Below are positions 7,516 to 15,786 of a stretch of DNA of 64,000 nucleotides, piece by piece (position 1 is the first letter of the stretch; each line of letters opens with the position of its first letter). Source of the stretch: DATKCT01 sp035513055 (GTDB taxonomy: Bacteria > Verrucomicrobiota > Verrucomicrobiia > Verrucomicrobiales > DEV007). Both the position numbers and the translations under genes were made by a program. The stretch lies in contig DATKCT010000043.1 of assembly GCA_035513055.1 (NCBI GenBank), positions 17,459-81,458 on the forward strand, in the 5' to 3' direction. A model generated the notes under the pieces. The model made no database searches, was not told where the DNA came from, and saw nothing but the letters and a program-made list of their open reading frames with translations.

Positions 7516-8739
7516 ATGGAGTTTCGCGAGCTGGGACTGTCGGATGAATTGTTGCGGGCGGTGGAGGCGCAGGGATTCACGGAGCCGACGGGCATCCAAG
7601 GAGAGGCGATTCCGAGAATTCTCGAGGGGCGCGACGTCATTGGTTCTTCTCAGACGGGCACGGGGAAGACGGCGGCTTTTGGACTGCCGGTGTTGACCCG
7701 CTTGGCCCGGCACGGGACCCTAAGGTGTTTGATTTTGGAACCGACGCGGGAATTGGCGGCTCAAGTGGCGGAGCATTTCCGGGAACTGGGACAGTTCCTC
7801 GATCTGAAAGGGGTGCTGATCCATGGGGGTGTGGGATATGGCTCCCAGATCGATGCGCTGCAAACCGGGGTGGACTATGTGGTGGCGACTCCCGGGCGGT
7901 TGCTCGATCACATGGGACGGCGCGCGGTGGATTTGCGAAACCTCGAATTCCTGATCCTCGATGAGGTCGATCGCATGTTGGACATGGGCTTTCTTCCAGA
8001 TGTGCGCAAGATCGTCAATGCGTGTCCGTCGAACCGGCAGACCTTGTTGTTCTCGGCCACGATGCCGCCGGAGATCCGATCGCTGGCGAATTGGGCGACG
8101 CGCGATCCTTACGAGATCTTCATCGGGCAGCAATGCTCGCCTGCGGACACGGTCACCCACGCGTTTTTTCCAGTGGCGACGGAGCAACGGGACGCGTTGT
8201 TGAAGGCGCTTCTGGAAAAGACAGATTTTCACAGTGTGATGATCTTCACTCGGACCAAGGTGGAAGCAGACCGGGTGACGCGGGAGTTGAAGGAGCACGG
8301 GCAATTCCGCGTGGCGACTTTGCATGCGGACATCCGGCAGCGAGACCGGGAGAAGGCGCTGAGCGGGTTTCGGGACGGGGAATTCGACGTGATTGTGGCT
8401 ACTGATTTGGCGGCGCGCGGTTTGGATATCTCGGGGGTGACGCACGTGATCAACTACCGGGTGCCGGAGAATGCGGAGGATTACGTGCACCGGATTGGGC
8501 GGACTGGGCGCGCGCAACAAGAAGGGGATGCCTTCACGATTTTGGCGGGAGATGAGGCGGAATTTGCGCGGCAGATCGAGCGCTTTATCGGACGGTCAAT
8601 CGAACGCCGCCGGCTCGAGGGCTTTGATTATGTCTATACGGCGATGCTCGACGAAGGGAGTGCGGCGGGCCGCAAGCGCTTGTTGCAATTGCTGAAAAAA
8701 GACCGGCCCAAACCGCGGCGGCGGCGGCGGGCTCGCTGA
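7516..8739 (+). CDS. DEAD-box-type ATP-dependent RNA helicase (RhlE-like)
   Basis: This 407-residue helicase core has all motifs in order: Q motif (GFTEPTGIQ), motif I (SSQTGTGKT), Ia (PTRELA), motif II (LILDEVDRMLDMGF), motif III (FSATMP), IV (MIFTRTK), V (ATDLAARGLD) and VI (HRIGRTGRA). Motif II reads DEVD rather than DEAD. The C-terminal tail is short and ends in a basic stretch of Arg/Lys, a common RNA-binding extension. I chose the ATG at 7516 over a TTG two codons upstream. It remodels RNA, with ribosome assembly or decay likely; ruvC follows after 20 bases. Confidence 0.92.
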   Translation: MEFRELGLSDELLRAVEAQGFTEPTGIQGEAIPRILEGRDVIGSSQTGTGKTAAFGLPVLTRLARHGTLRCLILEPTRELAAQVAEHFRELGQFLDLKGVLIHGGVGYGSQIDALQTGVDYVVATPGRLLDHMGRRAVDLRNLEFLILDEVDRMLDMGFLPDVRKIVNACPSNRQTLLFSATMPPEIRSLANWATRDPYEIFIGQQCSPADTVTHAFFPVATEQRDALLKALLEKTDFHSVMIFTRTKVEADRVTRELKEHGQFRVATLHADIRQRDREKALSGFRDGEFDVIVATDLAARGLDISGVTHVINYRVPENAEDYVHRIGRTGRAQQEGDAFTILAGDEAEFARQIERFIGRSIERRRLEGFDYVYTAMLDEGSAAGRKRLLQLLKKDRPKPRRRRRAR

Positions 8740-8759
8740 CGGTTGAGATCGTTGAGACT

Positions 8760-9278
8760 ATGGCCGGCATGCGGGTTCTGGCGGTGGATCCCGCGCTGCG
8801 CTGCACGGGTTTCGCGGTGGTAGAGGGCGATCGGGCGGGGTCTTGCCGGGCGGTGACGTTTGGAGTGGTCCGCAATCCCGCCTCTCGCGAGCAATCCCGG
8901 TGTTTGGCGCAGATCCGGACGGCGTTGGCGGCGTTGATTCACGAACTTCATCCGGACTGCGCCGCGGTGGAGGGGGTGATTTACGTGCAGAGTTTTCGCA
9001 CAGCGATCACTTTGGGAGCGGCGCGGGGAGCAGCTTTGGTGGCGATGGCGGAGGCGGGCTTAGAGATTTTCGAGTATGCGCCGCGGCGGGTGAAGCAAGC
9101 GGTCGTGGGGCGAGGAGGGGCGGGAAAAGAGCAAGTGGCCTTCATGGTGCGGGCGTTGTTGGGTTTGGAGGCGACGCCGGATCCGGATGCGGCGGACGCC
9201 TTGGCCATCGGACTGACGCATGTCCAAGTCTTGCGACGGGGCGGCGGGCCGGGCGGCGCGTCTGGGAAACGCGTGTAG
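8760..9278 (+). CDS. ruvC: Holliday junction endonuclease RuvC
   Basis: RuvC resolves Holliday junctions by paired cuts as part of RuvABC. This 172-residue protein shows the RNase H-like fold with acidic catalytic residues: the Asp in LAVDPALRCTG near the N-terminus, the Glu in AAVEGVIY at about residue 70, and the closing PDPDAADALAIGLTH. Length fits the family. ATG 8760 or ATG 8769 could be used; neither has a strong Shine-Dalgarno. ruvA and ruvB are not in the window. It lies between a helicase gene and lipB in the same direction. Confidence 0.92.
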   Translation: MAGMRVLAVDPALRCTGFAVVEGDRAGSCRAVTFGVVRNPASREQSRCLAQIRTALAALIHELHPDCAAVEGVIYVQSFRTAITLGAARGAALVAMAEAGLEIFEYAPRRVKQAVVGRGGAGKEQVAFMVRALLGLEATPDPDAADALAIGLTHVQVLRRGGGPGGASGKRV

Positions 9279-9290
9279 AGTGATGGGGCG

Positions 9291-9959
9291 ATGAGCGCGG
9301 TGGAGTTGGAAGAGCGATGGTTAGGCCGGGTGGCCTACGAGGAAGGCTTGCGGCTGCAGGACGATCTGGTGGACCGGCGCCGGAGGGGAGAGGAAGCCGC
9401 CGACGTGCTCCTGCTCCTGGAACATGAGCCGGTCTATACCATCGGCCGCCGTCTCGACCGGTCCAGTTTGGGTCTGCATCCCCAAGGGTTGCCGCATCCG
9501 GTTTTCGAGATCGGGCGAGGAGGTCAATCCACCTACCATGGGCCCGGACAATTGGTAGGCTACCCGATCCTGGATCTGCGGCGCTACGGGCGCGATCTGC
9601 ACGTGTATCTGCGAATGCTGGAGGCGGCCCTGATCGCGTGTTGCGCGGAGTTCGGGGTCCAGGCTGGGCGCCGGGAAGGACTAACCGGGGTGTGGGTCGA
9701 GGATCGCAAGATCGCCTCGATCGGGGTCGGAGTGCGGCAGTGGATCAGCATGCATGGCTTCGCCTTGAACGTGGACGGCGATCTGGAGCCTTTCGCACGG
9801 ATCGTGCCCTGTGGGATTGCTGGGGTGAGAATGACTTCGTTGGCGAAAGAAGCCGGGCTCGGGCCGCCGGGCGGGAAGCAGGTCTTGCCGGTTGAGGAGG
9901 TGGCCGAGGTTTGCGCGAGCTGTCTGCGCCGGAGTCTTGCGGCGGCGTCAGCGGCGTAG
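9291..9959 (+). CDS. lipB: Lipoate-protein octanoyltransferase LipB
   Basis: LipB moves octanoyl from acyl carrier protein to the lipoyl domains of 2-oxoacid dehydrogenases and GcvH, the first step of lipoate synthesis. Family motifs are present: LLLEHEPVYTIGRR, GGQSTYHGPGQLVGYPI, the catalytic Lys in DRKIASIGV and the catalytic Cys in IVPCGIAGVRMTSL. Length is 222 residues. It starts 12 bases after ruvC. lipA is not visible here. Confidence 0.94.
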   Translation: MSAVELEERWLGRVAYEEGLRLQDDLVDRRRRGEEAADVLLLLEHEPVYTIGRRLDRSSLGLHPQGLPHPVFEIGRGGQSTYHGPGQLVGYPILDLRRYGRDLHVYLRMLEAALIACCAEFGVQAGRREGLTGVWVEDRKIASIGVGVRQWISMHGFALNVDGDLEPFARIVPCGIAGVRMTSLAKEAGLGPPGGKQVLPVEEVAEVCASCLRRSLAAASAA

Positions 9960-9972
9960 TATCGGAGGAGAG

Positions 9973-11133
9973 ATGACGGGCGAGCGGTTATTGATCGAGA
10001 ATGCGCGGTTGGTTAGCCCTGGGTTGGAGCTGATGGGGGCCGCGGTCGAAGTGGCGGACGGGCGAATCGCTGCCGTCCACGAGAAGGGGGCGGCGCGGCC
10101 GGAAAGAGTGGAGATCTGGGATGCGGCGGGACGCACGTTGCTTCCGGGATTCATCGACATTCATACTCATGGGGCGGGCGGACGCGATTTTTGCGACGGG
10201 GAAGCGGACAGTTTGCGCGAGATCGCTCGGATGAAGGTTCGCGAGGGGGTGACCACATTTTTTCCGACGACGCTCACATTGCCGGAGGAGCGGCTGACCA
10301 GGGCTCTGGAAGCGGCGGCGCCCTACATGGCGGCTCCGGAGTTTGCGAAGGCGCCGCGAGTGCACCTGGAGGGGCCGTTCATCAATGCGAAGTGTGTTGG
10401 CGCGCAGAATCCGGCTTATGTGCGGCCGCCAGACGCAGAAGAAATTCTGCGGCTGAACCGGTTGGCGCCCGTGGGTTTGGTGACGTTGGCGGTGGAGATC
10501 GAGGGCTGCTTGGAAGTGGCGCAGCGGCTCGCAGAGGCAGGGATCACGGTCTCCTGCGCACACTCGGCAGCGACCTGGGCAGAATATCAGGCCGCGCGCG
10601 GAGCTGGACTGCGTCATTTGACGCATTTCTGCAATCAGATGTCGCCGCTGCATCACCGGGAGATTGGTCTGGTGGGCGCAGGATTGCTGGACGACGAGGT
10701 GATGATCGAATTGATCTGCGACCGGGTCCATCTCTGCGATGCGATGATCGCTTTGGTCTTTAAGTTGAAAGCTGTGGACCGGCTGATGCTGGTGACGGAT
10801 TCGATGGCGGCTTCGTGGCTTCCGGACGGACCGGCGGAACTGGGTGGATTACCGGTGCAGGTGGTCAATGGGGTGGTGCGTTTGGAGAACGGGGCGTTGG
10901 CGGGAAGCACCCTGCGCTATTACCAGGCGTTGCGAAACGTGATCGAGGTCACGGGGATGCCGATAGGAGAATTGGTGGGAATCACGGCCTTAAACCAAGC
11001 TCGCTCACTGGGGCTGGACGGGTTGGGTGAGATCCGGGCGGGGTTCGCGGCGGATTTGGTGGCGCTCAACGGTGCCGGTGAACCCGAAGCGGTTTTTGTG
11101 AACGGCCGGGATGTGCTGCCTTCAGCGCTTTGA
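9973..11133 (+). CDS. nagA: N-acetylglucosamine-6-phosphate deacetylase
   Basis: NagA removes acetate from GlcNAc-6-phosphate in amino-sugar catabolism or cell-wall recycling. The 386-residue amidohydrolase barrel has the metal HxH in DIHTHGAGG, the Glu in HLEGPF, His in SCAHSAAT, HFCNQMSP and the catalytic Asp in LVTDSMAA. The ATG at 9973 is fixed by GGAGG at 9964-9968; the open frame reaches back into lipB. Neither nagB nor a sugar transporter is adjacent, so it may serve recycling of wall sugars. Confidence 0.92.
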   Translation: MTGERLLIENARLVSPGLELMGAAVEVADGRIAAVHEKGAARPERVEIWDAAGRTLLPGFIDIHTHGAGGRDFCDGEADSLREIARMKVREGVTTFFPTTLTLPEERLTRALEAAAPYMAAPEFAKAPRVHLEGPFINAKCVGAQNPAYVRPPDAEEILRLNRLAPVGLVTLAVEIEGCLEVAQRLAEAGITVSCAHSAATWAEYQAARGAGLRHLTHFCNQMSPLHHREIGLVGAGLLDDEVMIELICDRVHLCDAMIALVFKLKAVDRLMLVTDSMAASWLPDGPAELGGLPVQVVNGVVRLENGALAGSTLRYYQALRNVIEVTGMPIGELVGITALNQARSLGLDGLGEIRAGFAADLVALNGAGEPEAVFVNGRDVLPSAL

Positions 11134-11301
11134 CCCGGAGTCCGGGGGTATTCCGCAAAGGTTGCAATCGGGGTTTTGCTGGGTTACTTGTGTTGACTGA
11201 GAAGCGGATTTTCTCGGCCGGAACTTTCCCTATTGCGCGAGCGAGGCGGGTTTTCCGCCGGGGTTATCGCCGGTGTAAGCGTAATCGAACGACGAAATGC
11301 T

Positions 11302-11679
11302 ATGAAAACACGAATGGAATTGATCAAGTCCGGTTGGATCGGGTTGGGGGCCGCCTTGGCTCTGGGGCTATCGGCCTGTGAACCCAAGACCAGCGAGTCC
11401 TCGATGGAAGAGGGGGCTGAGAAGATGAAGGAAGGCGCTGAGGAGATGACCGACGCCATGGAGGAACGGACTAAGGAAATGACCGAAGAAGTCAGAGAGG
11501 AAACGCGGGAAGCCAGAGAAGAGGTCAGAGACGCGGCCGAAGCGGTTCGTGACGCGTCGGAGGAAGCGACCGAATCCGCCCGGGAGGTAGTAGGCGAGGC
11601 GTTGGAAGAAGCGGGGCGGGCGATCCAGCCGGACCCGGAACCGGAACCGGAAGCGCCCGTGGGAACGGACGGACCGTAG
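11302..11679 (+). CDS. Small coiled-coil lipoprotein
   Basis: This is a 125-residue protein with a lipoprotein signal: basic start, hydrophobic core and lipobox LSAC, giving Cys at about residue 27. The rest, to about residue 108, is an uninterrupted Glu/Ala/Arg-rich amphipathic helix with repeated words such as EEMTDAMEE, EEVREETREAREEV and DAAEAVRDASEEA, ending in a Pro/Glu spacer. It is likely a membrane-anchored helical rod or spacer in the periplasm. I know of no named family. It lies alone between nagA and the oxidoreductase. Confidence 0.72.
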   Translation: MKTRMELIKSGWIGLGAALALGLSACEPKTSESSMEEGAEKMKEGAEEMTDAMEERTKEMTEEVREETREAREEVRDAAEAVRDASEEATESAREVVGEALEEAGRAIQPDPEPEPEAPVGTDGP

Positions 11680-11801
11680 GGCGACTCAGACCGGTTTGGC
11701 TTTCGGGTGCGTTGGAATGACCGTGCCCGGGTGATGGCGCTTTGGCCCATTGCCCGGAGGGGTTACCGGCGTTTAGGGGTGAGGCGGATGCAGGAGCGAT
11801 G

Positions 11802-13082
11802 ATGGCGACTCGACGCCGGTTTTTACGGGACGCCGGCTGGGCGGCGGCTCCTCTGGTCGTTCCCGCCTCCGTTTTAGGGCGGGGCGCCGCTGTGGCTCCG
11901 AACAGCCGGGTGACCCTGGGTTGCATTGGAGTGGGCGGTATGGGGACGGGCAACGTGCAGTCCTTTCTTGGCGATGAGCGGGTTGAAGTAGTGGCGTTGT
12001 GCGATGTCGATCGCGGACACCTTCGGACGGCTTTGGCGGCCGCATCCCTGCCCGAGGGAGCCGGCACGGGGGATTTCCGCGAGCTGATCGCACGAAAGGA
12101 TATCGATGCGGTGATGGTGGCAACGCCCGATCACTGGCATGCGTTGATTGCGGTGGCCGCAGCCCGGGCGGGGAAGGATTTGTATGCGGAAAAACCGCTG
12201 GCGGCGAGTATCCAAGAAGGGCGCCGGGTGAGCGACGTGGTGCGGGAGCGAAAGCGGGTGTTGCAGTGCGGAACCTGGCGGCGGTCCAGCCAACACACGC
12301 GCCGGGCCTGCGAGTGGGTGCGCAACGGCATCATCGGCGAACTCCGCCGGATCGAGGTCGGCGTTCCTGCGAAGTTTGCGATCCGGGGCGAATATACGGG
12401 CATGGAGAAACCGGAACCTGAGCCGGAGGGATTCGATTATGCCATGTGGACGGGGCCGGCTCCGGAAGCGTCCTACACGGCGGCGCGCTGCCACTTCAAT
12501 TTCCGGTGGGTGGCGGATTATGCGCCGGGGTACATCACGGATTGGGGCGCACACTTTCTGGACGTGGCGCAGTGGGGAAACGGCACGGACGCGACCGGGC
12601 CGGTGGAGGTTGTGGCCGAGGATGTGCGCAAGCGAGAGCGCGGCATTTACGATGCGCCAGAGGGTTTTCGCATCCGTTATGCGTACGCAACGGGGGTGGA
12701 ATTGGTGATGTCGAGCACAGAGAACGCAGAAGAGTGGGGGACCAAATTCGTCGGTTCGGAAGGGTGGATTTTTTCGGAGAACGACAAGCTGGCGGCTTAT
12801 CCAAAAAGCGTCCTCACGGCGGCCATTCCCGAGAACGGCGTCCGGCTCTATGAATCGAAGAATCACCACCTGAATTTCATCGATTGCGTGCTCACGCGGG
12901 GCGAGACGGCGGCTCCGGCGGAAACGGCGCACCGGGCGGCGAGCGTCTGTTATCTGGGAGCGATCGCGGCGCGGCTCGGGCGAGCCTTGCGCTTCGATCC
13001 GGAAAGCGAGGCCTTTCCGGGCGACGACGAAGCGAACGCCTTGTTAGCCCGGCCGATGCGCGAGCCCTGGATTCTCATTTAG
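11802..13082 (+). CDS. Tat-exported Gfo/Idh/MocA family oxidoreductase
   Basis: This NAD(P)-dependent dehydrogenase-like protein has 426 residues. It starts with a Tat-type leader (TRRRFLRDAGWAAAPLVV), then a Rossmann motif GCIGVGGMGTGNV, VVALCDVD, and the family lysine in YAEKPLA. The C-terminal domain has the usual substrate-binding beta sheet. The start at ATG 11802 is set by AGGAG at 11792-11796. In PVC bacteria such exported members are common and are linked to sugar or polyol processing, but the substrate cannot be read from sequence. It is convergent with the next gene, stops 7 bases apart. Confidence 0.9.
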   Translation: MATRRRFLRDAGWAAAPLVVPASVLGRGAAVAPNSRVTLGCIGVGGMGTGNVQSFLGDERVEVVALCDVDRGHLRTALAAASLPEGAGTGDFRELIARKDIDAVMVATPDHWHALIAVAAARAGKDLYAEKPLAASIQEGRRVSDVVRERKRVLQCGTWRRSSQHTRRACEWVRNGIIGELRRIEVGVPAKFAIRGEYTGMEKPEPEPEGFDYAMWTGPAPEASYTAARCHFNFRWVADYAPGYITDWGAHFLDVAQWGNGTDATGPVEVVAEDVRKRERGIYDAPEGFRIRYAYATGVELVMSSTENAEEWGTKFVGSEGWIFSENDKLAAYPKSVLTAAIPENGVRLYESKNHHLNFIDCVLTRGETAAPAETAHRAASVCYLGAIAARLGRALRFDPESEAFPGDDEANALLARPMREPWILI

Positions 13083-13089
13083 CGTCCTG

Positions 13090-15408
13090 TCAGGGACCGG
13101 CGACGGTGTGGTAGCGGCCGGGTTCCGGTGAGTCGAGCGCCTTCCGTTTTCCTCCGGCCCACAGGATTTCGATCGACTTGACGCCGTCCTCGGGGCCGAG
13201 GCCGAAATGGACGGAGGAGGAGTGCTGCCCGTGGAGAGTTTCTCCAGCGACGACGGCGGCGGGTTGGCGGCGCCCGCTGTCCGTAGTCAGGATGACGCGC
13301 GCTCCGAGGGGAGAGGGTTGGCCCGGTTTTTGGGGAAGCCGGACTCCGATCCAGCGGTTGGGCGTTTCCAACATGTTGCGGTAGACGTGCAGGATTTGAC
13401 CCTGGCTCCAGCGGTCTTCGACGATCGCCAGATCCATGCGGCCATCGCCGTCGAAATCTTCACTGAGAGCGGCGCGTCCGTCGAACTCGTCGGCCACCCC
13501 GAGCAGCCAGGCGACGTTGACGAAATCCTGGCCGTCGCGGTTGAGGAGGAGATGGCTCTTTTGGTAGCCGTCCCAGGACTCGCTGCGGTCGAAGTAGCCG
13601 CGGTGCACTTCTTGGAAGAGGAGATGACGGGCGTGGTCGGGCTCTGAAGTGGGTTTGTAGATATCGTGACACCAGAAGGTGCTGCAGTGATCTTTGGTGG
13701 AGGCTCCACTGGAATGTCCGTTGGCGACGAAGATGTCGCGATCTCCATCGTTGTCGATGTCGGGCGACGTGACGCCCCAGGTCCAACCGGTGCGGGCGAC
13801 GCGATCTTTGAATGCAGGGTGTTGATAGTTTGGGGTATTGGGTTGGCGCAGATACATGCGGTTTCCGTAGGCCATGGCCATGCGCATGGATTCGACCATG
13901 GGATCGTCGGTGCGGCGGGCGCCCATCTTTTCCAAGCGCCGGGCCGTGGTCGAACCCATGCCGGCGACGTAAAAGTCCAGGAGACCGTCGAGGTTGTAAT
14001 CACCGAAGGTGGCCGACATTCCGAAGAGATGCCTTTCATCGACGGCGGAATCGGTGACGTCGGTGAATTTTCCGGATCCATCGTTGTGATAGACATCGAT
14101 GCCGGCAAAGTCGCTGACGACGAGCAGGTCGAGATCGCCGTCGTCATCGAGGTCGACGAGAGCGGAGGTGTAGGTGCGGCGGCGGCTTTTGGGTTCGAGC
14201 CCGGCTTCCTCGGTGGCGTCCTCGAAAGAGCCGCCGCCGGTGTTGCGCAGAAGGAAAGCGGGGAACCCGTCGTTGGCGTCGTAGTAGGGCGTGGGCATGG
14301 CGCCCTGAAGGTAACTGATCCGGTATTGACCGATCCAGAGATCGAGATCTCCATCGCCGTCGATGTCGCCGGCCGTGATGGTGGTGGGCTGCCGGAGGGG
14401 TCCGCCGGCTTGGGTTCGCCCGGTGGGAGGATGGGGAAAGGTCCCGTCCGGCGCCCCCCGGTAGAGCAATAGGTCGCCCCGGGTATCGGGCGCGACGTAG
14501 TCGAGGTAGCCGTCCCCCGTGACATCTGCGAGCAGTCCGGTCTCCGCGGTCCGGACCGGGTGCGCGAGGAAGGGGCGGGAGCTGGGAGTCCCCTCCTGGT
14601 CGAAGTGAAACACGGTATTGCAACCCGCGGCGACCAGTTCCGTCAGGCCATCGCCGTCGAGATCCTGAGCGAGCAGGGGGTGGATGCCGCCGGGATTGCC
14701 AGGAGCAGAAGGGTCATGCGCGAGGATTTTGTGAAAGGCCGGAGGTCCTTCGCGCTGGAGAACCCGCAACCGGGAGGCGTCGACGGATTCGGGGATGGGA
14801 CGGCCCTGCTCATCGTCATGGCCTGACCAAACCACATGGAGGAGGCCCTCCAAAGCAATGCGCAGGGGTTTCTGTAAATGATCGATGTGAAGAACGACGC
14901 TGATTTCCGACTCGGGGTTGCCGCCGGGATTGGAGCGAAAAGCGGCGTGGTGCCATTCCGACTGAACGAGCCGGAAGCCGTTTTGCTTCGTGGACTCGAG
15001 CCAGCGCCGCCAGCCTTCAGCATCGAGAACGGGGCCCGGGGCGAGGGAGATGGACTGGATCTGATGATCCATCATCTCCTCGTTCTCCTTCTGCCCGAGG
15101 CGAAGCGACTGGAGGGGAACGGAAGCCAGGACGGCGAAGGGGTCGCCTTCGTTCTTCCGGTCGATGTCGAGGAGGGCATCCCAGAGAGCTACAAAGGTTT
15201 GCTCGTGACGCTGCGCTTCGCGTTCCTCGGCCCAAACCGTGGCGTCGAGACTGCGCTGTTCCTCGAGCAGAGATTGAAAACGTGCCAGGGTGGCGGGATC
15301 CGGGGGGGGCGACTGAGCGCAAAGGGACGCGGACAAGCCGGAGAGCAGCGCGGCCCACGCGACCGGCAGGAGGCGCGGGGCGGAAGGGAGGACGGTAAAG
15401 GGGTTCAT
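13090..15408 (-). CDS. CRTAC1-type secreted protein: VCBS/FG-GAP repeats plus ASPIC/UnbV
   Basis: This is a 772-residue secreted protein. After a signal peptide ending near ASLCAQ and an alpha-helical N-terminal region, at least five FG-GAP/VCBS blades follow, each with an Asp-rich calcium loop: DLDGDGL, DVTGDGYLD, DIDGDGDLD, DLDDDGDLD, DIDNDGDRD and DFDGDGRMD. The last 90 residues are the ASPIC/UnbV domain (GARVILTT, GETLHGQHS, SIEILWAGG). These beta-propeller proteins are abundant in PVC bacteria and probably bind ligands at the cell surface; the actual partner is unknown. Unlike the second CRTAC1 gene at 33.6-37.1 kb, this copy is unbroken. Confidence 0.9.
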   Translation of the reverse strand: MNPFTVLPSAPRLLPVAWAALLSGLSASLCAQSPPPDPATLARFQSLLEEQRSLDATVWAEEREAQRHEQTFVALWDALLDIDRKNEGDPFAVLASVPLQSLRLGQKENEEMMDHQIQSISLAPGPVLDAEGWRRWLESTKQNGFRLVQSEWHHAAFRSNPGGNPESEISVVLHIDHLQKPLRIALEGLLHVVWSGHDDEQGRPIPESVDASRLRVLQREGPPAFHKILAHDPSAPGNPGGIHPLLAQDLDGDGLTELVAAGCNTVFHFDQEGTPSSRPFLAHPVRTAETGLLADVTGDGYLDYVAPDTRGDLLLYRGAPDGTFPHPPTGRTQAGGPLRQPTTITAGDIDGDGDLDLWIGQYRISYLQGAMPTPYYDANDGFPAFLLRNTGGGSFEDATEEAGLEPKSRRRTYTSALVDLDDDGDLDLLVVSDFAGIDVYHNDGSGKFTDVTDSAVDERHLFGMSATFGDYNLDGLLDFYVAGMGSTTARRLEKMGARRTDDPMVESMRMAMAYGNRMYLRQPNTPNYQHPAFKDRVARTGWTWGVTSPDIDNDGDRDIFVANGHSSGASTKDHCSTFWCHDIYKPTSEPDHARHLLFQEVHRGYFDRSESWDGYQKSHLLLNRDGQDFVNVAWLLGVADEFDGRAALSEDFDGDGRMDLAIVEDRWSQGQILHVYRNMLETPNRWIGVRLPQKPGQPSPLGARVILTTDSGRRQPAAVVAGETLHGQHSSSVHFGLGPEDGVKSIEILWAGGKRKALDSPEPGRYHTVAGP

Positions 15409-15786
15409 GGGGTTGAGAACGATTCAGTGTTGATTGCAGATTGTATAGAGGAAGGGAGCGACGCGGCAACCGAGAAGGAGACCCGGGGAGGGCCAGACAC
15501 GGTTTTCGATGGCGTCCATCTCCCCCGCGGGGCGCTTGACCCGCATGTCCCACACCTCCGGGCCGCCGGAACGAGGTGGAGGAGCGGCGACGGGGTGTCG
15601 TCCTTCGATTCCGGGCCGGTGGCGCGGCATTTGTCCGAATCATGCAAAAAGTAGGCTGATTCTGCCAAGACAGAGCAGGGCTCCTTTGCAAAAATGGCAT
15701 GATCGTGCGATGGTCGTTCGTTGTCTTGGGCCCGGTTGAGGCCTGGGCGGCGGTCAACCTCCTTACTTAAAAACTCCCCTTTCGTT
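15409..15786. promoter_or_regulatory. Divergent intergenic region between two surface-protein genes
   Basis: These 378 bases separate genes transcribed outwards, so promoters for both must lie here. No convincing coding frame is present. The 30 bases before the right-hand start are pyrimidine-rich (CCTCC near 15760, then TTAAAAACTCCCC) and hold no Shine-Dalgarno. I could not pick a clear -35/-10 pair. Confidence 0.4.

Noticed and set aside
15409..15786. Small gene in the divergent region
   Set aside because: Short frames exist on both strands but show no protein-like composition, start signals or conserved-looking motifs.
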